From Bradyrhizobium oropedii (GTDB lineage: Bacteria; Pseudomonadota; Alphaproteobacteria; Rhizobiales; Xanthobacteraceae): 34,173 nucleotides of DNA. Under the pieces are notes generated by a model, which saw nothing but the letters and a program-made list of their open reading frames with translations, was not told the origin of the DNA and did not search any database. The stretch lies in the NCBI RefSeq assembly GCF_020889685.1, contig NZ_JACMYO010000084.1, positions 1 to 34,173 of the forward strand, in the 5' to 3' direction. Shown here in pieces: positions 15,311 through 23,336 of this stretch; position 1 is the first letter of the stretch, and each line of letters starts with the position of its first letter. The position numbers were made by a program, and so were the translations under genes.

Positions 15311-15435
15311 AGCGCACCCCCGAGCAACTCGTGTTGTGGGAGGAGCTGATCGCCGACGCCGGGATCGAGAAGCAGGAGGCGGCCCAAAACGTGAATGCCC
15401 GGGCGAGGCCCGGGCATTCGGATGATGTCGATTGA
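15286..15435 (+). pseudogene. 49-codon open frame, possible C-terminal gene remnant
   Basis: From ATG 15286 to TGA 15435 an open frame encodes MGLFSIFWQRTPEQLVLWEE and then an acidic helix LIADAGIEKQEAA. The part from residue 8 to 33 has the look of real protein, while its first codons lie in a probable dispersed repeat and its last ones in a terminator hairpin. It has no clear ribosome-binding site. I take it as the surviving end of a deleted gene, or less likely a genuine small protein. Confidence 0.3.
15393..15419 (-). terminator. 12-bp GC-rich hairpin terminator of the chemoreceptor gene
   Basis: GAATGCCCGGGC (15393-15404) and GCCCGGGCATTC (15408-15419) pair perfectly around a 3-nt loop, 27 bp beyond the stop of the chemoreceptor gene. 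On the minus strand the stem is followed within a few bases by TTTT, the form of an intrinsic terminator. Confidence 0.85.
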
Positions 15436-15446
15436 TCGCGCCGGCC

Positions 15447-17132
15447 TTACGCCGCGCGGACCTTCTGCAGGAACTCGTCGACCGCGTTGCGCAGCATGCC
15501 GGACTGGGTGTCGAGCTCGCGCGCATTCGACAGCACGTCGCCCGCCGCGGTGCCGGTGGCGGCGGCCGCGGTGGTGACGCCGCCGATATGGGCGGAGATC
15601 TCGCTCGAGCCGGCCGCGACCTGCTGAATGTTGCGGGCGATTTCGCGCGTCGCATCGCCCTGCTGGTCGATCGCGGTCGAGATCGAGGCGGTGATCTCGC
15701 TCATCTGCGCGATGGTCGCGGTGATGCCGCCGATCGAGGTCACCGCCTCGCCGGTGGACGCCTGCATCGCGGCGACCTGCGCCGAGATCTCCTCGGTCGC
15801 CTTCGCGGTCTGGTTGGCCAGTGCCTTCACCTCGGACGCTACCACCGCGAAACCGCGGCCGGATTCGCCGGCGCGCGCCGCCTCGATGGTGGCGTTGAGC
15901 GCGAGCAAATTGGTCTGGGCGGCGATCGAATGGATCAGCTTGACCACCTCGCCGATCTTCTCGGCGCCGGTGGAGAGCGCCTGCACGGTCGCGTTGGTGC
16001 GCTCGGCATCGGCCACCGCCTGGCTGGCGACCTCGCTGGAGCGCGCCACCTGGCGGGAGATTTCCGCAACCGAGCTGGAGAGCTCCTCGGCCGCGGCAGC
16101 AACCGTGCCGACATTGTTGGAGGCCGAGTCGGAGGCAGCGCCGACGGTCGCAGCCCGCGCGCTGGCATCGCTTGCAGTCGCGGTCATCGACTGCGCCGTC
16201 GTCTGCATGCCGGCGGCGGCGGAGGCCACCGTACGGACGATGCCGTTCACGCTGCGCTCGAAATCGCTTGCGATATTCTCCATCGCGCTGCGGCGCTCGG
16301 TGGTGGCGCGCGCCTGCGTCGCGGCCTCGGCCTGCTCCAGGCCGCGGATGCGGATCGCATTGTCCTTGAAGATCTGGACGGTCGCCGCCATCCCGCCGAC
16401 CTCATCGCCGCGGCCGACGCCGGGGATGTCGCCGTCGAGCTTGCCGTCGGCAATGTCGCGCATGCGGCTGCCAAGCAGGTTGAGCGGCCGGGAGATGCTG
16501 CGGCCGATCAGCCAGGCGACCGAACCGGAAATGATGCCGATGCCGAGGATCGCAAGGCCGAGCAGCCAGGCGATCGGCCGCATCTTGGCGTCGATATCCT
16601 CGAGATAGGCGCCGGTGCCGAGATACATGTCGAAGCCGGGAACCGCGACGGCATAGCCGAGCTTGTGGATCGGGGTCTCCTGACCGGGCTTCACGTAATC
16701 ATAGAACAGCAGGATCTCGCCATTGGCCTTCACGCCGTTCATCAGCTCCCACGACAGCTTGCGGCCATTGGTCACGACGTCCATGCGGTTGGTTCCGACC
16801 TGCTTCGGATCGGGCGCCAGCACCGTGATGCCGTTGTAGTCGGTGCCGAACAGATAGCCGGCGCCGTTGTCGTAGGTCATGGCGTTGGCGCGCTTGCCGA
16901 GCTCGGCCAGGGCGGCCTCCTTGGTCATCTTGCCGGCGTCGACTTCCTTCTTCAGGCCTGCCGCCATGTTCTTCGCCATCTCGACGATTGCCTTGGCCTG
17001 GTCGATGCGAGCATTTGTCATCTCACGCTGCATCAAGTGACCGGCGAGGATGCCGGCCGTACACAAACCAAGGAGGGTCACCCCCACCAGAATGCCGAGC
17101 TTGGGGGTGATCTTCAGATTTGAAAGCTTCAC
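15447..17132 (-). CDS. methyl-accepting chemotaxis protein with single Cache domain
   Basis: This 561-residue transmembrane chemoreceptor passes ligand state to CheA/CheW. It has a first membrane helix (about 10-30), a periplasmic sCache_2-type sensor domain (about 35-180, with YDNGAGYLFGTDYNGITVL and GAYLEDIDA), a second helix (about 186-210), a HAMP domain (about 208-262) and the MCP signalling domain. The hairpin tip carries the conserved IAAQTNLLALNATIEAARAG and GRGFAVVASEVKALA. I chose the GTG at 17132 (GGAG 5-9 nt upstream, then KLSNLKITPKLG), typical of this subfamily; another GTG at 17189 is in frame. Small sCache receptors often sense carboxylates, but the ligand here is not known. 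No che genes are nearby. Confidence 0.94.
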   Translation of the reverse strand: MKLSNLKITPKLGILVGVTLLGLCTAGILAGHLMQREMTNARIDQAKAIVEMAKNMAAGLKKEVDAGKMTKEAALAELGKRANAMTYDNGAGYLFGTDYNGITVLAPDPKQVGTNRMDVVTNGRKLSWELMNGVKANGEILLFYDYVKPGQETPIHKLGYAVAVPGFDMYLGTGAYLEDIDAKMRPIAWLLGLAILGIGIISGSVAWLIGRSISRPLNLLGSRMRDIADGKLDGDIPGVGRGDEVGGMAATVQIFKDNAIRIRGLEQAEAATQARATTERRSAMENIASDFERSVNGIVRTVASAAAGMQTTAQSMTATASDASARAATVGAASDSASNNVGTVAAAAEELSSSVAEISRQVARSSEVASQAVADAERTNATVQALSTGAEKIGEVVKLIHSIAAQTNLLALNATIEAARAGESGRGFAVVASEVKALANQTAKATEEISAQVAAMQASTGEAVTSIGGITATIAQMSEITASISTAIDQQGDATREIARNIQQVAAGSSEISAHIGGVTTAAAATGTAAGDVLSNARELDTQSGMLRNAVDEFLQKVRAA

Positions 17133-17402
17133 GGGGGTCTCCAGAAGAGGCGGGGAACGCGACGCGATTGGCGGATTGATTCCGCTCACCGTAATGTGAG
17201 ACCCTTTACCTGATGGTTACGGTGGTTCCCCGTAGAAGCCCGGAGAATCGGGCCTCGGACCAACCGGCAATTGTAGAGATAGCAGCACCGCTCGCGTAGA
17301 AGTAGGAAAAGCGGCGATCCAGGCCGCGCTCCGAGAAGCAAGAAGATCAAGAAGCAAACCAGCAAGAAGCAAGAACAGAAGACCTCACATCGGGAGCAGA
17401 CA
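17133..17402. promoter_or_regulatory. divergent MCP/dehydrogenase region with purine-rich direct repeats
   Basis: The 270-bp gap should hold both promoters. Its right half is strongly purine-biased on the plus strand. The nonamer RAGAAGCAA occurs three times, at 17333-17341, 17349-17357 and 17364-17372, spaced 15-16 bp apart. GGGAG lies about 7 nt before the ATG at 17403. Confidence 0.5.
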
Positions 17403-18446
17403 ATGTCGAAATTCAGGGTCGTCACGCCGAAGGGCGCGAGCTTCACGGTCGCCGGCGGCGGCTATGATTATGAGCGCGAGGCGCTCGATCCGATCGGTGC
17501 GGAGATCGTCGAGGCGCCGGCCAACGAAGCCGAATTCATCGCAGCCGCCCGGACCGCGGACGCGATCTACGCCAAGGGCATGCCGATCACCAAGGCGGTC
17601 ATCGACGCGCTCGAAAATTGCAAGGTGATCACGCTCGGCAGCGTCGGCGTCGACTCGGTCGACGTGAAGGCCGCGACCGCCCGCGGCATCCCCGTCACCA
17701 ACATCCCCGACACCTTCATCGAGGAAGTTGCCGACCACGCCATGATGCTGCTGCTCGCAGGCTTCCGCCGCCTGATCGAGCAGGACAAGATGGTGCGCAG
17801 CGGCCGCTGGGCCGAAGGCCGTCCGGCGCTCTTGAAGATTCCGCGGCTGATGGGCCAGACGCTCGGCTTCATCTCATTCGGCCGGGTCGCCCGCGCCGTA
17901 GCCAAGCGCGCCGCGCCGTTCGGCCTCCGGATGATGGCCTACGATCCGTTCATCCAGGAAACGCTGATGTACGATCACGGCGTGATCCCCTCGACATTGT
18001 CGGAGGTGCTGTCGCAGTCGGATTTCGTCTCGATGCACGCCCCGGCGCGGCCCGAGGTGCACCACATGCTGACCGAGAAGCATTTTCGCCAGATGAAGAA
18101 ATCGGCCGTCTTCATCAACACCGGCCGCGGCGCCACCGTCGACGAGGACTCGCTGATCAAGGCGCTGCAGGAGGGCTGGATCGCCCACGCCGCACTCGAC
18201 GTGCTGGAAAAGGAACCGCCGTCGCACAACAATCCGATGCTCGGGATGGACAATGTTACCTTGACCGCGCATGTCGCCTCGGCATCGGCACGTTTTGACG
18301 AAGCGCGCAAGCGCCGCGTGGGCTACGAATTGTCACTAGTGCTGCAAGGCATGTGGCCGGTAAGCTGCGTCAACCCGTCGGTGCTGCAAAACACCGCGCT
18401 ACGTCGCTGGCAGCCCGTCAGCATGGATCGCGGTCCGAACAGCTAG
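17403..18446 (+). CDS. D-2-hydroxyacid dehydrogenase (NAD-dependent, C-terminal-binding-protein-like)
   Basis: This 347-residue cytosolic enzyme is of the D-isomer-specific 2-hydroxyacid dehydrogenase family. The catalytic triad is visible: Arg242 in NTGRGATVDE, Glu271 in LEKEPP, and His290 in LTAHVAS. The Rossmann turn is unusual: the segment LGFISFGRVA puts Ser158 and Ala163 where the first and last glycines of GxGxxG normally lie, so NAD binding may be altered, or this is a subfamily feature. GGGAG precedes the ATG. The gene leads an ABC-transporter operon (next start 117 bp on), suggesting that the imported compound, or a product of it, is a hydroxy or keto acid. The substrate is not known. 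Confidence 0.87.
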   Translation: MSKFRVVTPKGASFTVAGGGYDYEREALDPIGAEIVEAPANEAEFIAAARTADAIYAKGMPITKAVIDALENCKVITLGSVGVDSVDVKAATARGIPVTNIPDTFIEEVADHAMMLLLAGFRRLIEQDKMVRSGRWAEGRPALLKIPRLMGQTLGFISFGRVARAVAKRAAPFGLRMMAYDPFIQETLMYDHGVIPSTLSEVLSQSDFVSMHAPARPEVHHMLTEKHFRQMKKSAVFINTGRGATVDEDSLIKALQEGWIAHAALDVLEKEPPSHNNPMLGMDNVTLTAHVASASARFDEARKRRVGYELSLVLQGMWPVSCVNPSVLQNTALRRWQPVSMDRGPNS

Positions 18447-18563
18447 GCGGGACGACGCTCTCCGCGCGGAGGCTTGTCTCGCCTTTCGCGCGCCGAGACG
18501 ACAAGACCCTTCACCGGCGGTCAACGCCGGGAAGGAGCAATAAAGACAGGGAGTGCAAACGAC

Positions 18564-19910
18564 ATGACGTATGAGGTCACGCGTCGCGACGCGCTGGCGC
18601 TGGGAGCTTCCGCAGCGGCACTGGCAGTCACTGGCGCTTCGGCGCAGGAAGCGTCGAAAATAAAGGCTGCCGACGTCGCAGCACCGTCGCTCCCGATCGA
18701 AAAGGGCGCGACCTTGCGCATGCTGCGGCCGGTGCGCTTCGTCCAGGCCGACGAAGACGTGTTCCGCGCGAATGCCAAGAAGTTCACCGACAAGACCGGC
18801 GTCGAGATCAAGGTCGACTTCGTCGGCTGGGAGGACATCAACCAGCAGACCGCGGTGACCTCGAACTCCGGCGCCGGGCCGGACATCATCATCGGCTTCG
18901 GCGACGCGCCGCATATCTATATCGACAAGCTGATCGAGCTGACCGACGTCGCCGACTATCTCGGCAATCGCTACGGCGGCTGGCTTGCGCTGGCACAGCG
19001 CTACGGCATGCGCTCCAAATCCAAGAGCTGGATCGGCCTGCCGTTCGGCGCCTCGGGCGGCCCGCTGGTTTACCGCAAGTCGCTGGTCAATGCGGCCGGC
19101 TTCGACAAGGTGCCGGAAGACCATGCCGGCATCCTCGAACTCTGCAAGAAGCTCAAGGCGGCCGGCAAGCCGGCGGGCTTTGCGCTCGGCAACGCCGTCG
19201 GCGACGGCAACGGCTTCGCCAACTGGCTGTTGTGGTCGCACAACGCCGCACTGCTGGATGAGGAAGGCAATATCATCATCAACAGCAAGGAGACGATCGC
19301 CGCGCTGAAATATCTGAAGGAGCTCTATCCGACCTTCATCGCCGGCACGCCGTCCTGGAACGACGTCTCCAACAACCGCGCCTACTCGTCGCAGGAGATC
19401 GGCCTGACCGCCAACGGCGTCTCGCTGTACTTCTCGCTGAAGAACGATCCCGCGACCAAGGCGGTTGCCGACGACACTCAGCACCAATTCCTACCCAAGG
19501 GACTGGCATCGACCTCGCCGATGTCGGGCCTGACCCTGAATGCCATGGTGTTCAAGCACAGCCCCTATCCCAATGCAGCGAAAGCGTTCCTGCAATTCAT
19601 GCTGGAGAAGGAGCAGTACGAGCCCTGGCTCAATGCCAACTCCGGTTACTGGTCGCAGCCGCTCGCAGCCTACGCGGACGCTGCGGTGTGGTCGGGCGAT
19701 CCCAAGGTCGCGATCTTCAAGGACACGATGAAGAGCCCCTACTACAACGGCTACAAGGGGCCGATCTCGACCGCGACCGGCGCCGTCAATGCCGACTATG
19801 TGCTGGTGCAGATGTGCGCCTCCGTCGCGACCGATGCGGCAACGCCTGAGGCCGCCGCCGCCGAAGCCGAGCAGCGCGCCAAGCGGTACTTCCGCCGGCA
19901 GAACCGATAA
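18564..19910 (+). CDS. ABC transporter extracellular solute-binding protein (carbohydrate type)
   Basis: This 448-residue periplasmic binding protein is of the family-1 (MalE-like) class and feeds ligand to the two permeases downstream. The N-terminus has a twin-arginine motif (TRRDALAL) and a hydrophobic stretch ending GASAQE, pointing to Tat export with cleavage near residue 28. The mature part has the family pattern FVGWEDINQQTAVTSNSGAG, PDIIIGFGDAP and GLPFGASGGPLVYRKS. The ATG at 18564 is chosen because the open frame upstream (to 18474) has no protein character. A stable palindromic repeat follows the stop before the permease genes. The sugar or polyol bound is not predictable; the dehydrogenase upstream hints at an acid or its precursor. 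Confidence 0.93.
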   Translation: MTYEVTRRDALALGASAAALAVTGASAQEASKIKAADVAAPSLPIEKGATLRMLRPVRFVQADEDVFRANAKKFTDKTGVEIKVDFVGWEDINQQTAVTSNSGAGPDIIIGFGDAPHIYIDKLIELTDVADYLGNRYGGWLALAQRYGMRSKSKSWIGLPFGASGGPLVYRKSLVNAAGFDKVPEDHAGILELCKKLKAAGKPAGFALGNAVGDGNGFANWLLWSHNAALLDEEGNIIINSKETIAALKYLKELYPTFIAGTPSWNDVSNNRAYSSQEIGLTANGVSLYFSLKNDPATKAVADDTQHQFLPKGLASTSPMSGLTLNAMVFKHSPYPNAAKAFLQFMLEKEQYEPWLNANSGYWSQPLAAYADAAVWSGDPKVAIFKDTMKSPYYNGYKGPISTATGAVNADYVLVQMCASVATDAATPEAAAAEAEQRAKRYFRRQNR

Positions 19911-19943
19911 CGGCGGTCATTGAACTGCGAAACTTAAATCAAC

Positions 19944-20026
19944 CGTCATTGCGAGCGACGCGAAGCAATCCATAGCACCACAGACGAGAAATGGATTGCT
20001 TCGTCGCTTCGCTCCTCGCAATGACG
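19944..20026. repeat. palindromic element, CGTCATTGCGAG type, between binding-protein and permease genes
   Basis: CGTCATTGCGAGCGACG through GAAGCAATCCAT (19944-19973) is almost exactly complementary to ATGGATTGCTTCGTCGCTTC through GCAATGACG (19991-20026), forming a roughly 30-bp hairpin with a short bulge. I recall this as a widespread repeat in Bradyrhizobium. It lies 33 bp after the binding-protein stop and 16 bp before the permease ATG. Confidence 0.88.
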
Positions 20027-20042
20027 AGAAGACGAGCATTCA

Positions 20043-21002
20043 ATGTCCGTAACGACCTTCCCATCGCGCGGCGGTGCGGCGCTCCGGCAACCCGGCCGGC
20101 TCGCGCGCCTGTTCGACTACAAGCCGTTCCTGATCGTGATGTGCCTCGCGCCCGCGATCGGCTTGCTGCTGGTGTTCCTCACCTGTCCGCTCGGCCTCGG
20201 CATCTGGCTCGCCTTCACCGACACCACGATCGGTCAGCGCGGCATCTATATCGGGCTCGAGAATTTCCAGTATCTGCTCAAGGATCCCCTGTGGTGGAAC
20301 GCGGTGTTCTACTCGATCTTCTACACCGCGGTCGCGACCTTCGGAAAATTCGCGCTCGGCTTCTGGCTGGCGCTGCTGCTCAACAACCATTTCCCGTTCA
20401 AGAGCCTGATCCGCGCCATCGTGCTGCTGCCGTGGATCGTGCCGACCGTGCTCTCGGCGCTGGCGTTCTGGTGGATCTACGATCCGCAATTCTCGATCAT
20501 CTCCTATCTCTTGGTCGACGTGCTGCATTGGCGTGACAGCAATGTCGACTTCCTCGGCTCGCCCTGGCCGGCGCGGTTCTCGCTGATCGCGGCCAATATC
20601 TGGCGCGGCATCCCGTTCGTCGCGATCTCGCTGCTGGCGGGCTTGCAGACCATCTCGCCCTCGCTCTATGAGGCCGCGATGCTCGACGGCGCCACCTCGT
20701 GGCAGCGCTTCCGCTACATCACCTTCCCGATGATGATGCCGATCCTGGCGATCGTGATGACGTTCTCGATCATCTTCACCTTCACCGACTTTCAGCTGGT
20801 CTACGCCATCACCCGCGGCGGCCCGGTCAACTCGACCCATTTGCTCGCCACACTGGCGTTCCAGCGCGGCATCGCCGGCGGCGAACTCGGCGAAGGTGCT
20901 GCGATCGCGGTCTCGATGATCCCGTTCCTCGTGTTCGCAACTTTGTTCAGTTACTTCGGCCTCGCGCGCCGCAAATGGCAGCAGGGAGAAGCCAATGACT
21001 GA
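20043..21002 (+). CDS. ABC transporter permease, MalF type
   Basis: This is a 319-residue inner-membrane subunit of a sugar-type importer. About six transmembrane helices are visible (near 36-58, 92-118, 130-152, 178-200, 232-256 and 285-306). The cytoplasmic EAA loop that contacts the ATPase reads YEAAMLDGATSWQRFRYITF (about 214-233), matching the family consensus EAAxxDGA. The N-terminus is soluble and basic, as in MalF-like proteins. The next permease gene overlaps it by 8 bp. Together with the binding protein they form the uptake system, but no ATPase gene is in the window. Confidence 0.95.
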   Translation: MSVTTFPSRGGAALRQPGRLARLFDYKPFLIVMCLAPAIGLLLVFLTCPLGLGIWLAFTDTTIGQRGIYIGLENFQYLLKDPLWWNAVFYSIFYTAVATFGKFALGFWLALLLNNHFPFKSLIRAIVLLPWIVPTVLSALAFWWIYDPQFSIISYLLVDVLHWRDSNVDFLGSPWPARFSLIAANIWRGIPFVAISLLAGLQTISPSLYEAAMLDGATSWQRFRYITFPMMMPILAIVMTFSIIFTFTDFQLVYAITRGGPVNSTHLLATLAFQRGIAGGELGEGAAIAVSMIPFLVFATLFSYFGLARRKWQQGEAND

Positions 21003-21885
21003 CGTCGCAGCCTCCAACGTCGCCAGCGCCACGCCCGATACGATGGCGTGGGATTCCCGCACCCGGCGCGTGGTGATGATCTATCTGCCGCTCGCCTGCT
21101 TCATCCTGATCCTGCTGTTCCCGTTCTACTGGATGGCGATCACCTCGTTCAAGCCGAACGCGGAGCTGTTGAACTACAAGGAGCATAACCCGTTCTGGAT
21201 CACCTCGCCGACGCTCGCGCATATCAAGCACCTGTTGTTCGACACGTCGTATCCGCGCTGGCTGAAGACGACCATGCTGGTTGCGATCGGCTCGACCTTC
21301 CTGTCGCTGTTCGCCTCAACGCTCGCCGCCTACGCGATCGAGCGGCTGCGCTTCCGCGGCAGCCCCTATGTCGGGCTCGGCATCTACCTCGCCTATCTGG
21401 TGCCGCCCTCGATCCTGTTCATTCCGCTTGCCACCGTGATCGTGCAGTTCGGCCTGTTCGATTCACCGCTGGCGCTGATCCTGGTCTACCCGACCTTCCT
21501 GGTGCCGTTCTGCACCTGGCTGTTGATCGGCTATTTCAAGTCGATCCCCTATGAGCTCGAGGAATGCGCGCTGGTCGACGGCGCGACGCGGCTGCAGATC
21601 CTGTGGCGGATCACGCTGCCGCTCGCGGTGCCCGGCCTGATCTCGGCCGGCATCTTCTCCTTCACGCTGTCCTGGAACGAGTTCATCTATGCGCTCGCCT
21701 TCATCCAGAGCGGCGCCAACAAGACGGTGCCGGTCGCGATCCTGACCGAGCTCGTCACCGGCGACGTCTACCAGTGGGGCGCGCTGATGGCCGGCTCGCT
21801 GCTCGGCTCGCTGCCGGTCGCCCTGTTCTACTCGCTGTTCGTCGACTACTACGTGTCGTCGTTGACCGGCGCGGTGAAGGAGTAG
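20995..21885 (+). CDS. ABC transporter permease, MalG type
   Basis: This is a 296-residue inner-membrane subunit, the second permease of the importer. Helices are visible near 25-45, 95-115, 125-150, 160-178, 205-230 and 262-285. The EAA loop reads YELEECALVDGATRLQ with LWRITLPLAVPGL (about 184-214), and the usual SFTLSWNEFIYAL follows. It starts inside the end of the MalF-type gene (8-bp overlap), so translation is coupled. The last eight codons including the stop are repeated once, in tandem, immediately downstream (21886-21909). The next gene is on the other strand beyond a palindromic repeat, so the operon ends here without an ATPase. Confidence 0.95.
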   Translation: MTDVAASNVASATPDTMAWDSRTRRVVMIYLPLACFILILLFPFYWMAITSFKPNAELLNYKEHNPFWITSPTLAHIKHLLFDTSYPRWLKTTMLVAIGSTFLSLFASTLAAYAIERLRFRGSPYVGLGIYLAYLVPPSILFIPLATVIVQFGLFDSPLALILVYPTFLVPFCTWLLIGYFKSIPYELEECALVDGATRLQILWRITLPLAVPGLISAGIFSFTLSWNEFIYALAFIQSGANKTVPVAILTELVTGDVYQWGALMAGSLLGSLPVALFYSLFVDYYVSSLTGAVKE

Positions 21886-21909
21886 TTGACCGGCGCGGTG
21901 AAGGAGTAG
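21862..21909 (+). repeat. 24-bp perfect tandem duplication across the permease stop codon
   Basis: The 24 bases at 21862-21885 (last seven sense codons, LTGAVKE, plus TAG) are repeated exactly at 21886-21909. Because the first copy keeps its stop, the protein is unchanged and the second copy is untranslated. It looks like a recent slippage or unequal-exchange event. Confidence 0.95.
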
Positions 21910-21949
21910 CTGTGCCCGGATGGAGAATCGGGGCGATCTCACTCTATCT

Positions 21950-22052
21950 CCGTCATCCTGAGGTGCGAGCGCTTGCGAGCCTCGAAGGATGCACGGCCAC
22001 CAGCGAGGCCGTCGACCCTTCGAGACGCGCTACGCGCTCCTCAGGGTGACGG
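21950..22052. repeat. dispersed palindromic element, CGTCATCCTGAGG type (copy 3)
   Basis: It starts CCGTCATCCTGAGG and ends CCTCAGGGTGACGG, with inner CCTCGAAGG/CCCTTCGAG arms and a GAGGCC-rich middle. It lies between the convergent MalG-type and tonB genes and 10 bp from the tonB stop, where it can fold as a hairpin in either transcript and probably ends both. Confidence 0.85.
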
Positions 22053-22062
22053 GCAACAGTGC

Positions 22063-22881
22063 TTACCGCGGCACGAACGCGACCGGCACACTGAACCCCA
22101 TCGAGCCCTGCGTGATCTCCTCCGGAAACGCCGGAAATGGTTGTGCCTGCCGCACCATCGCCAGCGCCCGCGCGTCGAAGGTCGGATTTCCGGACGAGCC
22201 GCCGAGATGGCTCGACAGCACCTGCCCGCCGCGAGCGAGCGTGAACACCAGCCGGACCACGCCGCGCTGGCCGTTGCCGCCGGCCGGATAGGAGTGGAAG
22301 CGCAACAGATGCGAGCGAACGCGTGCGTTATAGGCCGCGATCGCCGACGCCGCCGCGCCAGCGCTGATCGCGGACGCAACGGGTGCCTGCCGTTCGGCAC
22401 GGCTCGGCGCGCTGGTGCGCGGCGCCGGCGTCGCGTCCGACGGCTTCTTTGCGTCCCGGCGGATGACCTTCGGCTTGATCGGCTCGGGCTTGTGCTCCGG
22501 AACGAGTTTCGCAGGCTCGGGCTTTGGCGGCGTGACCTGCTTCTGCTCCGGCGGCGCTGTCACCTCGGGCTTCTCCTGCAGCGGCGTCGGCGCGATCTCC
22601 TCTCGCACAGCCTGCGCGGCAGCAGGCTCCGGCGGCGCGGCATCCGCCTCCTGCATCGCCGGGCCCGGCGGCAGCTCGGTCTCCGAAATCTCCGGCGCTG
22701 ATGTGATCGGCGTCAGGTCGACCAGCACCGCCGGCACGGCGACACCCGGTGGCGGTGCCGAGACCCATGTCATGCCGAGCGCAATCAGCGCCGCATGCGC
22801 TGCCAGGATCGCGGCCGCCGAGAGGCCCCAGCGCCTCAGCCTGATATCGCCGCCCGCATCATGAAGCGCATACGCATTCAT
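22063..22881 (-). CDS. tonB: TonB energy-transducing protein
   Basis: This 272-residue protein anchors in the inner membrane, spans the periplasm and drives TonB-dependent receptors. The N-terminal helix lies at about 16-42 (RRWGLSAAAILAAHAALIAL). A long Pro/Glu/Lys-rich spacer follows (about 55-165, with TPPKPEPAKLVPEHKPEP), then a C-terminal TonB domain (about 180-270) with YNARVRSHLLRFHSYP and GNPTFDARALAMVR. It is the last gene of the heme-receptor arm, 5 bp after exbD, and so is the dedicated transducer for the heme receptor. The spacer is typical in composition. No obvious Shine-Dalgarno precedes the ATG, consistent with coupling to exbD. Confidence 0.95.
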   Translation of the reverse strand: MNAYALHDAGGDIRLRRWGLSAAAILAAHAALIALGMTWVSAPPPGVAVPAVLVDLTPITSAPEISETELPPGPAMQEADAAPPEPAAAQAVREEIAPTPLQEKPEVTAPPEQKQVTPPKPEPAKLVPEHKPEPIKPKVIRRDAKKPSDATPAPRTSAPSRAERQAPVASAISAGAAASAIAAYNARVRSHLLRFHSYPAGGNGQRGVVRLVFTLARGGQVLSSHLGGSSGNPTFDARALAMVRQAQPFPAFPEEITQGSMGFSVPVAFVPR

Positions 22882-22886
22882 CGGAA

Positions 22887-23333
22887 TCAGCTTCGCCCGT
22901 CGAGGCCGACCAGCGCGATCTTGAGATAGCCGGCGTTGCGCAGCAGGTTCATCACCTCCATCAGGTCGCCATAGCTGACCGCCTTGTCGGCGCGCAGGAA
23001 GATGCGTTCGTCCTTCTTGCCCTGCGTGGCGCCATCGAGCGCCGACGTCAGCCCATCGCGCGCGATCACGTCCTCACCGACTGCGACCGAGAGGTCGGGC
23101 TTCACGGTGACGAACACCGGCCTGTCCGGTCGCGGCTGCGGCTCGGCGGTCGAGGCCGGCAGGTCGACGCCGAGATCGACGGTCGCGAGCGGCGCCGCCA
23201 CCATGAAGATGATCAGCAGCACCAGCATCACATCGATGAACGGCGTGACGTTGATCTCATGCGCCTCGGCCAGATCGTCGTCGCCGCGACGCCGGCTGCT
23301 GAACGCGCCGCTGCTCCCGAGCTTCGCGCCCAT
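22887..23333 (-). CDS. exbD: ExbD biopolymer transport protein
   Basis: This 148-residue protein is the proton-channel partner of ExbB and TonB. It has one transmembrane helix at about 29-50, INVTPFIDVMLVLLIIFMV, containing the essential Asp of the family (in PFIDVML). A periplasmic domain follows (about 60-145), with VTVKPDLSVAVGED and FLRADKAVSYGDLMEVMNLL. Length is normal. The gene lies 3 bp after exbB and 5 bp before tonB. The N-terminal 25 residues include a basic RRRGDDDLAE stretch in the cytoplasm, as expected. Confidence 0.96.
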   Translation of the reverse strand: MGAKLGSSGAFSSRRRGDDDLAEAHEINVTPFIDVMLVLLIIFMVAAPLATVDLGVDLPASTAEPQPRPDRPVFVTVKPDLSVAVGEDVIARDGLTSALDGATQGKKDERIFLRADKAVSYGDLMEVMNLLRNAGYLKIALVGLDGRS

Positions 23334-23336
23334 CTG

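Noticed and set aside
15432..17123. Open frame of 563 codons opposite the chemoreceptor gene
   Set aside because: The translation is repetitive in His, Arg, Gly, Leu and Asp without protein character; the opposite strand has all chemoreceptor domains.
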